Source of the DNA: Lepidostoma basale
Taxonomy: Eukaryota > Arthropoda > Insecta > Trichoptera > Lepidostomatidae
Assembly (NCBI GenBank): GCA_022606425.2
Contig: JAHDVF020000732.1
Span: forward strand, 558,001-622,000
Length of the DNA stretch: 64,000 nucleotides
Reading direction: 5' to 3'
The notes beneath the pieces are model-generated. The model ran no database searches and was not told the DNA's origin. It saw only the letters and a list, made by a program, of their open reading frames with translations. The position numbers and the translations under genes were made by a program. Below are positions 44,291-56,640 of this stretch, piece after piece (the stretch's first letter is position 1; the number at the start of each line of letters is the position of its first letter).

Positions 44291-45085
44291 TATATATTTT
44301 TCATTCATCTCTGCTTTTAACACATTGCTTCTTCGACGATAGTTTTGTTATTTCAGTCAATCTATTTTTATGCTCTCGCTTAGCTGATAAAACTAGTTGT
44401 TCCGTTCTCATCACACAATACTCGTACATATTCCATCATCTTAAAATCGTTATCTTGTTAGTGAGTTATATTATCTTAGTGATACTGCATATGTCAATTA
44501 GGTTTAACCTCAAAGCGTTATACATTCCTTAATTAATATAAATATTTTAAGGTCCGCAGGTTTTGGGATAGACTTGTTATCAATAACGAATATCTAGTAG
44601 TAAGTCCATACAAGATGCTTGTTTAAACCGTAATCTCCATCGCTCCCATTCTCATACGTCCTCTTAACGTCAGTTATACTCAAATTAGCTAATCTGGCAC
44701 GTATTAAGATTTAGTAACAGTTATTCCGGCTGTAGAACGTAAATATTGATGTAATACGCTATAAGATGGCGTCGGCTCAATGGAATTCCGGTGATCTTTT
44801 AATCGACCGGAAACGCCCACTCCAGGGGTCTACTTTCTCCTCAAATAGATTCCACCCAATCAATTATCGTTCAATTTAAATTATTTCAAATCTGGAACCC
44901 AGTCAATCGGTATCCGAAAATCAAATTCTTTTTATTTTTTAATGTAGACTTATAAATCGCCCACTACTGTTCTAGTATTTAGATGGATATTGTAATTTTA
45001 AATGTTTAGCAATAAAGTATCTAATCATTTATGCCGAAGATCTTTATTTGTTCGTTGTTTGTATTTACCGAAACAATTATTCGTC
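44291..45085. other. Non-coding DNA with a moderately GC-rich stretch
   Basis: 44620-44870 is less AT-rich and unique (GATCTTTTAATCGACCGGAA); no frame or repeat match. Confidence 0.3.
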
Positions 45086-45089
45086 GGAA

Positions 45090-45215
45090 CAATCTCACGT
45101 TCGTGTATGACTCACTGTATGAATGTGGTGAAATCTAAAGAGGTGTACAGGGATAGAGTAGTATGGCGATCCATTATCTCTGCCTACCATTCGGGGAAAC
45201 GGCTCGACGGTGCTG
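45090..45215 (+). mobile_element. LINE 3' fragment
   Basis: Frame SCMTHCMNVVKSKEVYRDRV, VWRSIISAYHSGK: the last 40 codons of the GTTA/GTT-tailed LINE. Confidence 0.6.
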
Positions 45216-45394
45216 TTTGTATTTATTTTAATAAATTAGCTTATTCAGCACTCATTGCAATTAAATAGCCACATAATGTTGGTTAATTAAACTTTTCGAC
45301 CTTATTGCAAAAACACCGATATATAAACAAATAACTCAATTATTTAAATAAAGACTTGGGACAAAACGTCTTGAGCAATGTTTCGATATTTAGA

Positions 45395-45500
45395 ATTTAC
45401 TTATAGGTTATTTTGTGATCTTTGGAAAATCCGTGTGACTCCTCTTTCTGGACCGATATTCCGGAGATCTTTGCAGTCTCCACCTTCAGGGTGGTTTAAA
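45395..45500. mobile_element. Penelope-like repeat, family P4, single decayed arm
   Basis: TCTGGACCGATATTCCGGAG, ATCTTTGCAGTCTCCACCTT, CAGGG follow the 34.1-kb copy. Confidence 0.45.
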
Positions 45501-46240
45501 ATATTCATCAAGGACGTGAGAACGAATTATCTACAAAGTGATGGAGTATAGAGAAGTCCCTTAACTAGTCAGAAGTGATTACTCGGAGCTATGAACACCC
45601 CAGCATGCCCAAAGGAAAATACATTTGGATAATAGCAGTATAGCTACCATATTCATTTGTACAGAGATTCCTAAAAAAATATGAAACATTACGTGTTCTC
45701 TATTCAAGTACATCTCGCAGCTTCGTATTAACCTAGCGATGCCATAACACTTGTTTAAATATATGTAATGATATAATGAAGCTAAGAAATTATTTACGAG
45801 TAATGACCGAGTATGAGCTTTTACCTTAACCCGAGTCTTTACAAATACGAATACATTAGTCTAAGCATGCTAAGTATTACTTTCTTCACTATGAATGCTT
45901 ATAAGTCAATAAAGTACTGTTTATATAGAAGTCACATGGCGTGGCTCCTTACTTTCAGCTAGCAAATATACTTTATTAGTGAAGCACATTTTCAAACAAC
46001 TAATAAAACTACACTATGAACAAAGAATTTACGATTTAAGCTATTTTATGGATATAAGCACAACATGCAAAAACACAAAAGATTTTGGATTCATAAATAA
46101 TATTGATTTATGAGAAGTATCGTCAGATTCAGAAAAACGATAACATTTTAAACCGGTACCAAAAATTATATTTAAAAATATATTTGTGTTTTCTTAATTT
46201 TCTTCTCCTATAATTTCTTCTTATTTATTTAGGACTTTAA
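45500..46240. other. AT-rich DNA, nothing recognised
   Basis: No supported feature. Confidence 0.35.
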
Positions 46241-46244
46241 AAAC

Positions 46245-46570
46245 CGAAAAATACCGATCAACCTAAAACGAAAAGTTTATAAAGCCTGTGTTCTGCCAAT
46301 TGGTACTTATGGTCTTGAAACTATGTTATAACATCAGAGTCAAAACAATAGGGTGAGACGAAAAATGGACAAAAATAATGCTGACTTGGAGACCGTGGAC
46401 GTAAAGAGAAGTGCAGGGCGACCGCAACTACGGTGGAAGGATGATCTGAACAGATATGTTGGAAAAACCTGGATGCAGTCTGCACAAAACAGAGTGACGT
46501 GGCAACAAATGGAGGAGGCCTTTGTCCAGGTGTGGACGGGAATAGGCTGAAGAAGTAGAAGAAGAAGAAG
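46245..46570 (+). mobile_element. LINE C-terminal fragment, GAA-tailed family
   Basis: LKRKVYKACVLPIGTYGLET in one frame, then VDVKRSAGRPQLRWKDDLNR, TWMQSAQNRVTWQQMEEAFV, QVWTGIG and a GAAGAAGTAGAAGAAGAAGA tail. These are the thumb and C-terminal end of an endonuclease-RT LINE, with the middle deleted. Confidence 0.7.
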
Positions 46571-46589
46571 TGTCCTGTTATTTCGCTAC

Positions 46590-46745
46590 GCCTGTTTTTG
46601 TGATGTAAATGTTTAACGGTCTCGCCATCTTTTGAGTGGTCTTCCTAGAGGTCGATTGCCTGTTGGTACTTAAGAGACTTTTTGTTCTGCTGGTGTCAGC
46701 CCTCGGCTCAATTCTGTATCATTACATTATAGGTCTTACAGGTTT
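46590..46745 (-). mobile_element. LINE-like 3' remnant
   Basis: Minus strand carries an R-x-S-x-R-x-P-L-K-R-W-R-D-like decayed C-terminal zone (complement of CATCTTTTGAGTGGTCTTCC and AGAGGTCGATTGCCTGTTGG). Weak. Confidence 0.3.
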
Positions 46746-47229
46746 CACAGATTCATATATTGCTTTATTTATTTTATACAATACATTTCAAAGCAGAACA
46801 TTTCAAATCTGAAGGCGAGGCGTTTTTGCATTGAATTTGCAGTTACTAATAAATAAGTTAAAGGAATGTTAAGTTAATAAAAATAAATTTGATGAAATTT
46901 TACGCAAATACCTCGAGCACGGTTGTATACACACTCGTACATACTGCAGAACAGGAATTCTCACAGAATATATCAGAAGCAAATATAAACAATACGTAAA
47001 CCGGTATTTGAATATAAAATTCATGGCCGTGTTTCAAAAAATGTGTTTGCGTTTATAAGTGGATGACACGAAACAACATTTTTGCGCAACGTAGAAAATA
47101 TCCCACGTTTTCGAAAAATTATTTTTTTGAAAACGTGAAACAATCTGCTGTCAAGTGTAAACATTATATCATATTTTTTAATTCTTTTTTTTCTTCTAAA
47201 TATCAATACAAGACTTGGTAAAAAATATT

Positions 47230-47352
47230 AAAAATGAAAACCCCAGCAGCGTGAAGAGTTACCAGGAGGAATAGGGAGATGGCTGGACGTCATCATTCAA
47301 GGACAATTCACCGTCACAAAAAGGTCATACGACCTAAACCACGAGCGAGAAG
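47230..47352 (+). mobile_element. LINE 3' end, GAA-tailed
   Basis: AATGAAAACCCCAGCAGCGT, GGGAGATGGCTGGACGTCAT, CATACGACCTAAACCACGAG and a GAAGAAGAATAATAATA tail. Same family as the minus copies at 52225 and 56900. Confidence 0.5.
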
Positions 47353-47577
47353 AAGAATAATAATATAATGATATTGTGTATATATACATACGTATTGTTA
47401 ATCAATCAACTCATAATCAGTTTCCGTCTTCTGATTAGTGGTGCGTGTGTGGTACGAAACATAATTATAAAATACAAATATTGGCAACTTCAAAATGGTA
47501 AAATTATGGGACACGTGACACCCAATAATAAATCCTACAATCCGCGATATGTAATTGTCAAAAAAGTTTGTGATTCA

Positions 47578-47815
47578 TTGTCGACCTTCGTGACAGATTG
47601 GTAAGAGCTCTGACTTTCATACAGAAGGTCCTGGGTTCGATTCCCGGCGATGGCAGTGTGATTATCACACTGTCTTTGGTCTGGTGTGAAATTCACGTGA
47701 CAATAAAATTGCGATAGATTGGCTACCTATCACATGTCATGAGAATCAATATACCTAATAGCTAAAATAAATTGTATACAGTAATTGGGTTCAAACGACC
47801 TGAAGTATTTAAATA
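47578..47815 (+). mobile_element. tRNA-derived SINE family C, full head
   Basis: A-box TGACAGATTGG (47591-47601), B-box GGGTTCGATTCC (47633-47644), body as at 26.2 kb, end AATTGGGTTCAAACGACCTG. Confidence 0.7.
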
Positions 47816-47839
47816 CATAATAGAACATTTTGTCTTATA

Positions 47840-48222
47840 TTGATCTCTAAGACGAATAAGAAGTGAATGTGGTGCGAATAAAAGTGTTATGAACAAAATA
47901 ATGAAAGGGTCGTTAAGATGGTTTGGACACATGGAAATAATGAGTGTAGACAGAATGGTGAAGAAGGTATACCTATGTAAACGACGTGAATGGAGCTAGA
48001 AATAGACGAAGACCGAGGAAAACGTGGCACAATCAAATCAATCAAATATTAAATGTCGGTCACCTGAGGAGTCGGAGAAATCGACGTGCGTGCATGACAA
48101 GATGTATGAATGTGCAGGAGGCGACATAAGTATGTCAGGACAGAACAGTGTGGCGTTCCATTATTTCTGCCTACCCCTCCGGGGAGACGGCGTGATGGTT
48201 AGTGAGTTAGTTAGTTTTTTTG
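47840..48222 (+). mobile_element. LINE C-terminal fragment, GTTA-tailed family
   Basis: AGATGGTTTGGACACATGGA, AAGACCGAGGAAAACGTGGC, TTCTGCCTACCCCTCCGGGG, GATGGTTAGTGAGTTAG. Near the 32-kb copy but with a frameshift. Confidence 0.7.
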
Positions 48223-48379
48223 GTATCAAATACTGCATTCACCTCGTGTGACAAATGTGTTCCGTTTTAACTTCCATACTATACGTGTGTACACATAGCA
48301 TTATTCAGTTTAAAAATGTGGTGCATATAATACATGAATGTAGGTAGTATTTTTTTTTCTGGTTGGCAATGTAATTGAA

Positions 48380-48725
48380 TTGAAATTAGCGCAGTTCACC
48401 CGGCGAGTGTTGCTCTAATAAACGCCAAAATCGACCTCACAAATACCTGTAAATCACGATCACAATGGGAGTCCTCCAATTGGATTCAATCGATATTCAA
48501 ATGGGAGGGCTGGGCCGATTGTCCATTGTTGTGCTGGGAGAGCGGAGAGCGTCCTACTCTGCGAGTGCAATCTACCCGTACCTCCATTACCTCTGTTGCC
48601 AGTACCTACCTACATACCTGTGTGATATGTATTATGTCACCTAGCCCGCGTGCTCGGAGTCTGCAAGACCACAGCGGCTTGTTTACATTATTATTGCATA
48701 CTCGCACGTTGTGTACCTTCACATC
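48380..48725. other. Unique GC-rich island
   Basis: Longest non-repetitive GC-rich stretch of the 3' half (GGGAGGGCTGGGCCGATTGT, CTAGCCCGCGTGCTCGGAGT), with a CCATTGTTGT site. No coding potential that I trust. Candidate enhancer or promoter. Confidence 0.35.
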
Positions 48726-48794
48726 CTTCAAATACACATACTATCGGGTGACAACTCTTACATAATATCATAAATAAAATAAGTAAATTATTAT

Positions 48795-48955
48795 ATTATA
48801 AATAGACAAAAACCCGTAAGGTTGTCATCAAAGAAAGGACACAAGAATTTAATTTTGAAAACAAAAGAGCGAGAGGGGAATACTTCAATTCTCTGAGAAA
48901 GTAATTCGAAATGCACACGATGCACATACCCGAGAACGTTCCTGGATTATTTTGA
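48795..48955 (+). repeat. Repeat E, copy 1
   Basis: AGAGCGAGAGGGGAATACTT, CAATTCTCTGAGAAAGTAAT, TCGAAATGCACACGATG. The reverse complement is at 61945-62085. Class unknown. Confidence 0.55.
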
Positions 48956-49009
48956 ATTTAGCTCTGATTATTATTGTATGACATTAAACATACAAACCAT
49001 GAAACAAAT

Positions 49010-49192
49010 TAACTAACTAACCATCACGTCGTCTCTCCGAAGAAGTCGCCAAAAATATTGAACCCCTACGCTATTCTTTTCTTGCGTCCTCAACATTCAT
49101 AGATCGTGTCATGCACGCATGGCGATTTCCCCGACTCCTCGAGTGGCCGACATTTAATATTTGATTGATTTAATCGTGCCACGTTATAAAAT
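49010..49192 (-). mobile_element. LINE 3' fragment, GTTA-tailed family
   Basis: Minus strand from AACGTGGCACGATTAAATCA to GACGTGATGGTTAGTTAGTT. Confidence 0.6.
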
Positions 49193-49284
49193 TATCATCA
49201 GTTTTACCAATATTATTTAACAATTAATACGCCACAATCCTTGAATCATTTTATTTTAATTTACTCTACGATTTTGCTAAAGAA

Positions 49285-49605
49285 ATGTTCCGTTTTCTTC
49301 TTCTTCATGGTTACAATCCTGCGGATTGGTCTGCAAGCTTCACTCGTTCTTTCCACTCACTCCTGTCTCCAGACAGTTTTTCCATCTCTATGTAGCTGCC
49401 ACAGCGCATGTCCCTTATCATCTGGTCCACATAGGCGTCCTTTGGGAAGCCTCTGCAATTTCTGCCTTCAACCATTCTCTCTGCTATATTAATAAGCTGG
49501 CCTGGATGCCTAATGTCATGGCCTATACAGTTTTCTCGTTACTGGGCAATCCTTTCGAGCATTTGATAAGGCCCTACCAATGCGATGCATGTCACTCTTA
49601 AATAA
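49285..49605 (-). mobile_element. LINE C-terminal fragment, GAA-tailed
   Basis: Complement of CGTTTTCTTCTTCTTCATGG at the tail and TGGCTACATAGAGATGGAAA-like C-terminal zone; the minus-strand motif IRQ... is decayed, no frame over 60 codons. Confidence 0.4.
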
Positions 49606-49734
49606 TATATAATAATAATACTCAAAAGCTAACGATTTTAAGTATTGATAAATATGGAGATTTATATAATTGCTCAAGATACAAAAAACGACCACAATCA
49701 GTTACAAAGTTTCAGTTTTTTTGTTTAAAAGAAA

Positions 49735-50055
49735 ACTAACTAACTAACCATCACGCCGTCTCCCCGAAGGGGTAAGCAGAAAGAATGGACTGCCATACTT
49801 TTCTTTCCTGGTATAGTTCTCTCGCTTTCTCAGCATTCATACATCGTGTCATGCACGCGCGTCGATTTCTCTGACTCCTCACATAGCCGACATTGAATAT
49901 TTGATTTATTTGATCGTGCCACGTTTTTCTCGTTCTTCCTCTATTTCTGGTTCCATTTACATCGTTAACATATAATTTTTTTACCATTTTTTCTTTATTC
50001 ATTCCTTCCATTTGTCCAAACCATCTTAATGATCCATATTTTTTTCTTAAGGTAG
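49735..50055 (-). mobile_element. LINE C-terminal fragment, GTTA-tailed family
   Basis: Open frame 49751-50011: MEGMNKEKMVKKLYVNDVNG, TRNRGRTRKTWHDQINQIFN, VGYVRSQRNRRACMTRCMNA, SILSAYPFGETA. Tail GGTTAGTTAGTT at 49736-49750. Confidence 0.75.
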
Positions 50056-50059
50056 AATA

Positions 50060-50980
50060 TTAGTGCAAATTCCATGTTTTAGTACGTTTGAAGAATTAAC
50101 GTTTTAGTTTATAAACCACACAAGTGATAAAAATGTATATTTATAGAGACTTTTACGTTTTCGTTTAATTTTTTTTCCTAAACTTTTTACTTTTCTAATT
50201 GTTGGACAATAAGCATTTTTTCAAAGGCATATTTAAAAAAAAGGTAATACCGTATTAATAAAATGATGTTAATGCAATATCTTGTGTTAAAATGATGTTA
50301 ATGAAAAACTATAACTGTTCATCAATAAGCATTCATACTAGAGATAACTTAAATTTGATATTTTTTTGCAAAAAAGAATATGTGATAAATACAGAAGAAC
50401 CTATCATAAAATTATTTTATCTGAAACTGATAGCGTTGTTTCATTATAGTGACATTTTTCATTGTGCTAGAACATCAAATATCGTTTAAAATAAAATTTC
50501 TAGAAAACGAAAGATTCAGTAAAATAAAGTTAGTAATATTGGGGTTTTTATCATTGTTTAAAAACAACAATGACATTAGTATGAATGCGAGTAGTATGTA
50601 TACCAAACACCTACAATATAGTTAAATATACACATCAAATCCATATACACAAACATATTGTGACATGTGTGTATGTGGTAATCCAATAATTTGGTCGATT
50701 CTTCCACTTTACAAAAAATAGAAGTAAGCTGTACTAACGACCTTCTGTATTGAATTTCTTTGGTAAAATGTTTACCTTCATATAATACATCGCTACAGAA
50801 TGTGTACACAGGTGGGCACTAGCTAACTATGAGGCCAATATTCACTGAACACACCATAATAAGCCTAATTTAATTTAAAAATCAAACTAGTGAATCTGAA
50901 AACTCCAGTTATTCATGTTAGAACATTCTAATTTTATTCATATTAACCATTTACTTAACGGCGGTTTTCTTTTAAATTTA
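50060..50980. other. AT-rich DNA, nothing recognised
   Basis: No exon or classified repeat. Confidence 0.4.
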
Positions 50981-50984
50981 CTTA

Positions 50985-51220
50985 TCAGCCGTCCGTTGTC
51001 AACTGCTGAATGTAAGCCTCTCCAAAAGCATGCCACTGCCACCTATCTGCTGCCACTCAAATACATTAATCTTCAGCAATCCTTACAATATCGTCGGTCT
51101 AGCGAGCAGAAAGAAGTCTAACTCTACGGAATCATGTGCGCGATCTTCATGCCAGAATGTCAGCGTCCATGTTTCGGTTCCATATGTTAAGACACACTGG
51201 TTAAAGACTTCTGAATTTGG
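50985..51220 (-). mobile_element. LINE C-terminal fragment, decayed
   Basis: The minus strand has GTGTCTTAACATATGGAACC, GAAACATGGACGCTGACATT (Y-G-T-E-T-W-T-L) and, at the 3' end, GAGGCTTACATTCAGCAGTT. The C-terminal motif matches 7540-7560. Confidence 0.5.
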
Positions 51221-51649
51221 AATGATAAAATTGTTAATTCACGTTTTGTGCAAATAAATTTATGACTATGGAGTAATAAATAATATCACTAAAGAATCGG
51301 TTTGCAATGTTGAAACAGAAAATTAAGATAATACATTGATTCAAAATAAAATTTAAATGTTGGAACACAATGGCTGGGGTTGCAACTTATAAATTCAGAT
51401 GGTTGATGAAAAAAGGCCAAAAACTGAACGATTTAATAAATAATGTAAGTCAATAGCCATAGAAAGTCTTTGACCGCACCTTGTATAAGCAAATTGAAGA
51501 TGTTTTTTTCATTTATATAATGTTTTTGCGCTTAATTAGGTATTTAACGTAAAGAACTATTCCAAGAAACAATTGATAATACAAATGCATGTCACATTTG
51601 AATATAAAAATACACATTTATTTCTGTACAATGCATTCCAGTTTCTGCA

Positions 51650-51965
51650 TAATATAGCTGTTTGCTCACCATTCTATTTCTCGCAAAAGCCAGCCTTAGT
51701 TCTTGGCCGAGAATAGTTTTCTATTAACCGCTAAATTACTCCCACACAAGAATGTCCATTAATGCAAACTAGTAGAATATTCGCGATTAGATCACTAACT
51801 TCAAAGAACGGTCCAAGGCGATACGATCTCAATCTTCGCAGGTTCGTTAGCGATATCTGATTAGCCGAGTGAGTCTTGCGGTAGGTCCTGGCGCTAACTC
51901 CCCAGGGTCTCTCCTCGCTCTACTTGATCATCGATAGTCACGTGATAAGTTAAGCCAACACCAAC
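51650..51965. other. Unique GC-richer island
   Basis: CTTGCGGTAGGTCCTGGCGC and CAGGGTCTCTCCTCGCTCTA within a non-repetitive stretch; CACGTGATAAG near 51939. No coding frame. Confidence 0.3.
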
Positions 51966-52224
51966 TATGCTACATGTATGTTGCTAAAGAGATAATTTTT
52001 ATATTATCAAATATGGTATAACACCGTTTTCGCTGTTGACAATTTCATAAATTATTATTAAGAATGCGAAACATATATACTAGTACCTGAATCATGATGA
52101 TATGCTTCATATAAAATCGGATGTATTGAAATTTTGCGTTTACCAAGAGTTTAATGAATTTAGCACTATTACTTAATCTAACGTTTATAAGTTATGATAT
52201 TTAACCAAACAAAGGAGTCACCAA

Positions 52225-52765
52225 AATATCATATCTTCTTCTTGGTCTAGATCGTATGACCTATTTGTAAGGGTGAGTGGTTCTGGGATGATAACGTCCA
52301 GCCATCCCTCCATCTCTTTAGTGACTTTTCTGATAGTATTTTGCTGCTGGGGTTTTCATTTTTAACCATTTTCGGAAGTCTCGTATTGTCCATGTGGTCC
52401 ATGTCTTCCCCACCTCACGTCTTCTTCTTCTATGACTCTACAACCCATTATCTCTCCTTTCAACTCCATTATCCCTCCCCTCCAACTCCTCCTGTTCTCT
52501 GCAATTCTCCAACTTGATACTCGTAGCAATTTCGCAGCATCTCTCCCAATTTCATCGTCCCATCATAGCCGTGGTCGTCCAATAGGTCTTCTGCCACCCG
52601 AATGTTTCTACAACATCATTTTTGGGGATCGCGTTGACGGCATCCTCTGCACGTGCTTGCCCACCTTACCAATATTTAAAACCACAGCAGATATTATCAT
52701 CTCATTTCTGATCCGATCTCTGAGAATTCTGCCTGCAATGGAAGGTAGGGTTCACATCATATAAT
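52225..52765 (-). mobile_element. Two adjoining LINE 3' fragments
   Basis: 52225-52390 matches the tail family of 47230 (AAAATGAAAACCCCAGCAGC in complement). 52395-52760 continues with a more upstream zone, complement of TCTGATCCGATCTCTGAGAA, also seen at 57135. No frame survives. Confidence 0.5.
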
Positions 52766-53225
52766 CATGTCGTATTTATAATACTATTATATGACGAAAT
52801 GCTATATTAAGATAAAATACGCAAACCATAATATCCAATCTGATACGCTAAGATAACGCATATTTGAATGTATACTTTATATTACATTTATCTTAAAATA
52901 ACATACAATTTAAAAAAATAATAGAAAATCACTGCATTCATTTTTTGAAATATTTGAAATTATGCTCTCCGTATAAATAAGCATTAAATTTAATTTTTAA
53001 ACAGTTTAAGTGCTTGAAAGTTACTTGTAAATCTTCTAGAGATTTTAAATATTATTTTAATAATGGAATAAGTTGAGCGATAAAAACAGTTCATTTACGT
53101 ATTCAACGTAAATTGTGAAAATGAGAGAGAGTCAAAATTACATTTCGTTCCGTGCGTTGTTAAATTATTTATCTCTTTAATGTAGAGCTTCAATTTTAGT
53201 GTCGTATAATTAAATAACCTTTTAT

Positions 53226-53675
53226 TTCTTCTTCTTCTTCTTCTTGTTTTGTCACACCTCTGTGGTGAATAGAACCTCAAGGAGCCTTCTCCACCCAACT
53301 CTATCGCATGCCTAATGCCTAACGTGAGGGCACCAGTCTAGTGCGCCCTGAGCGATACAGGCTGGGTTCCGTCTCAGAGTGTGACCGATCCACAGCCATT
53401 TGCGTCTAGCGACTTCTTCTCTAATTGGCTTTTCGCCTGCCATGGTCCAGAAAACGGCATTTGACACTGTTTGGGGCCAATAGGTCTTGAATATTGAGCG
53501 AAGACACCTAATTGTAAGCACCTGGAGTTTTTCAATAACGTCCGCGGTAGATTTACAAGTCTCACATCCGTACAGCAGTACGTTTTTCACGCTACTGCTG
53601 AATATTTGGAGCTTGAGCTTTCTCGAAATGATACTGGAACGCCATTCGGGCGAATTTTGATTCACAAAATATTAA
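53226..53675 (-). mobile_element. LINE C-terminal fragment with long frame, GAA-tailed
   Basis: The frame 53665-53312 reads NQNSPEWRSSIISRKLKLQI, VKNVLLYGCETCKSTADVIE, KLQVLTIRCLRSIFKTYWPQ, WIGHTLRRNPACIAQGALDW, then breaks; GAAGAAGAAGAAGAAG tail. Same family as 57630-57955. Confidence 0.75.
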
Positions 53676-53859
53676 TTTACAAAGTGTAACTTGCTACCAT
53701 CTTAATGATTTTCTCGTATTTTAATGTATATTCAAATGATAATAGATTCTCCTAAAACGTTTATATATACTTTAAGGATTTTCTGCAAAGTCAACTTTAT
53801 TACAAATTTAATACTTTAATTATTCGTATTCAATGAAGTCTCCCATATTTATATTCTAC

Positions 53860-54330
53860 TAACTAACTAAATAATCATCATGCCGCCTCTTCGAGGGGGT
53901 AGGCAGAAATAATGGACCGCCATACTGTTATTTTTAACATACTTCTGTCGCTTCCTCGATTCATACATCGTGTCATCCACACACATCAAAATCTCCGGTT
54001 CCTCAAGTGGCCGACATTTAATAAGTAATCGATTTGGTTGTGGTCTTCCTCTTTTTCTAGTTAAGTTTACGCCGTTTACATATTTACAAATATTTTCTTC
54101 TTAATTCTTTCCATGTCTCCAAATCAACTTCATAATCCTTTCTTTATTTTTGTGATAACACTATAATTCGCACTACATTTACTTCTCATATTTGTATTTG
54201 ACATAAACAGATTTATGACACATTCGTCTAAGAGATTTCATGTTTACTGCATTCACACTTATATTATCATAAATCACTACCATACATCAGGGTTGGTACA
54301 ATAACAACAAAAATACGTTAATATTATTAT
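53860..54330 (-). mobile_element. LINE C-terminal fragment, GTTA-tailed family, decayed
   Basis: ACTAACTAACTAAATAATCA tail (complement), TCTTCGAGGGGGTAGGCAGA and ACACATCAAAATCTCCGGTT mark the module; no open frame. Confidence 0.6.
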
Positions 54331-54890
54331 AACATCCCATGGTTTCCCACATATCACAATAAAAACAGAATTATAAATTAAAATTAAAGGTATTGTTTTC
54401 GTACTAATAATAATATTAATTACGATATGACAGACCTTCAGATATTATATCAAGAAGGTAATTAAGTTAACCTTGATGAAGCAGTTCTGACGTCACATAC
54501 ACGGGAAGCCTGGGCCCAGGTTCAAATGGAAATAATAACGACTCGCTAAAATAAGCTGCAGTTTTGTTGAGTCGTGAACCTACTTAGCCTCTTCGCCATG
54601 ACACACTCGGATATGTTTTGTGGTTTCATTGAGCAACGTAAACTTTACGTTGTTAGTAATACTTACTATTCTGGGATTTGTGCTCACTCCACCGCAGAAT
54701 AACCTGCTACTGTGAATCATGTAAGAATGTAGGTAGTCAATTAATTCATTTAATTCTTGGAATACTTTTAATAAACTAATGTTTTAATTATGAGTTGGGG
54801 CTCTTGAGAATATTTTATGCATCACTGGAAGCTATTGATCGATAAAACAAAGTTTTGTTTATTTTTTTGAATGTATACAAATACTTGCAG
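54331..54890. other. Non-coding DNA with a GC-richer patch
   Basis: 54490-54620 is unique and GC-richer (GGAAGCCTGGGCCCAGGTTC). Nothing else recognised. Confidence 0.3.
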
Positions 54891-55292
54891 ACAAATTCTG
54901 GATTTTAACCTTTGTGGGTTAATCATTTTAAAGGATTAATTGTATCTCAATAGAGACGAAGATATAAATAGTTTTTTTTGGAAACAGAATATGGTATTCG
55001 AGGCGTTTACAGTACTGATGACCTGTCATTGGTTGGGTTAAGCGATCGCTTTATATTAACAACATTAAAAAATGTGAAGTGTTTCTAACATAGTAGCATA
55101 TAAACATCTTTCAAAAATTTGTTAGACGCGGTGGTTGTAAGAAAGGAGGAATGGGGAATGTTGTTAACATAAAGCGACATGACATGACAATGACAATGAC
55201 AGGTCATAAGTCCGGTAAACGCCTCGACTACCGTATTTTGTTTACAAAAAAAACAATTTACGTCTTCGTCTCTATTGAGATATAATTAATCC
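54890..55292. repeat. Diverged foldback element related to 10738-12206
   Basis: Left arm ATTGTATCTCAATAGAGACG, GACCTGTCATTGGTTGGGTT; right arm GACAGGTCATAAGTCCGGTA, TTCGTCTCTATTGAGATATA. Both arms are intact enough to fold, with about 80 bases between. Confidence 0.65.
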
Positions 55293-55454
55293 TTAAAAAG
55301 TTTTGTTTATATACTGATTTGTTTACTAAAATAAATAAGGCATCTTTCCTCTTCTTAATAATACACTATGAATTGATCGTCCTTTTATTATTTTAAATGC
55401 GTTTTATTGACCTGAAGTGTAATATAAATTGAAACATAATTACTAATTCTATTC

Positions 55455-55620
55455 CCATTATTTATTGTTTCTTGTACAATAATGTAAAACTCCACATTAA
55501 TTAATTAACACAAATAAAAATTAATATTTCCTAGAATATTTATTACATTTTATGGGAATGACATGTTCCGACTTTCTAAGATATTCCCATGTTTAACTAT
55601 TATCATTTGTTTACTTAGAC
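55455..55620. mobile_element. Penelope-like repeat, family P1, one arm
   Basis: TTATTGTTTCTTGTACAATA, AAAACTCCACATTAATTAAT, GGGAATGACATGTTCCGACT. Confidence 0.5.
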
Positions 55621-56375
55621 CAAAAATGAAGTACTCATTATTAACTAATGGTATAATTCTCTGGCTTCCATATACATTTACATATTGTACAACGCTTTTG
55701 ATGCTTATTTTATTTCTTATTCGTTTTATGTAAATCTCAGTCATTCGGTGTAAAGTGCAAACCCATAGTTCTTCTGTACATTCAAGCAGATCCCTATGAC
55801 ATGCGTGTAAGCTGTTACACGGTGTAAACCTTCCAAGCTTACGCTGTGTACGAGTATCTCGATTAGGCGCGCATGTGCGCCATTGTACTATGGAGGTAAT
55901 TTTCCCATTGACTTTATTTTACAACCATTCAATGATTTCAATCAACGTCGTACAACCTATCAAATGGGAAATCTAAATTACTAATTAATTTATTACAAGA
56001 AAAATATTTTTTAAAGGCTTTGATAACGTAGTGAGTGAGTTAAGTATTCACGCAATTATTTTGATTTTTTATATTAATAAAATAACCAAAAATATAACAA
56101 TATGACAATTAAGCTTAAATTTAATTACTTTACCTTAATAAATTATTCAATGTATGGATTTAAAAAAAATATATCCAGATTTTCTTTTAAAGAAAAAATT
56201 AACTAGTGGCTTCTTTATTTGATACTTTAAGGTATGTTAATGTACATTTATTATCTTTTCAATGCTCAATCTACCCGTGGAAAATATGGAAAGCACTACT
56301 CGTACATGTAGGTCGATTATCGATTTTCTTCATAAATGCTGATTTTTTTAATCCCCCTTTCGACTATTGATGGTT
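55621..56375. other. AT-rich DNA, nothing recognised
   Basis: A short GC-rich spot TAGGCGCGCATGTGCGCCAT near 55865; otherwise featureless. Confidence 0.35.
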
Positions 56376-56379
56376 GGGG

Positions 56380-56640
56380 TTTTTATTTTGTAAAACTTTA
56401 CCATAAATTTTAATATAAACGCGCTTTTTTCATCAGTTTTACAGGGATTTTTTTTTTATGTAAATATTTAAATACTTCTTACAAATTTGTTTCGCCTTGC
56501 GGGGACATTGTCAAACTCATTGTAGAATGCCCTCGCAAGGCGAATAAAATTTGTAATGAGCATTTATATTTTTATATTTAAATAAAAAATCTCTGTTAAA
56601 CCGATAAAACAATCGTGTTTGCATTATAATTCTCTTTTGA
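56380..56640. mobile_element. Palindromic repeat, families P8/P1 type
   Basis: Arms ATTTTAATATAAACGCGCTT and its partner; the centre has TTTCGCCTTGCGGGGACATT / AATGCCCTCGCAAGGCGAAT. The minus arm reads TTGACAA, T, GTC..GGC, GAAAC. Confidence 0.55.
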
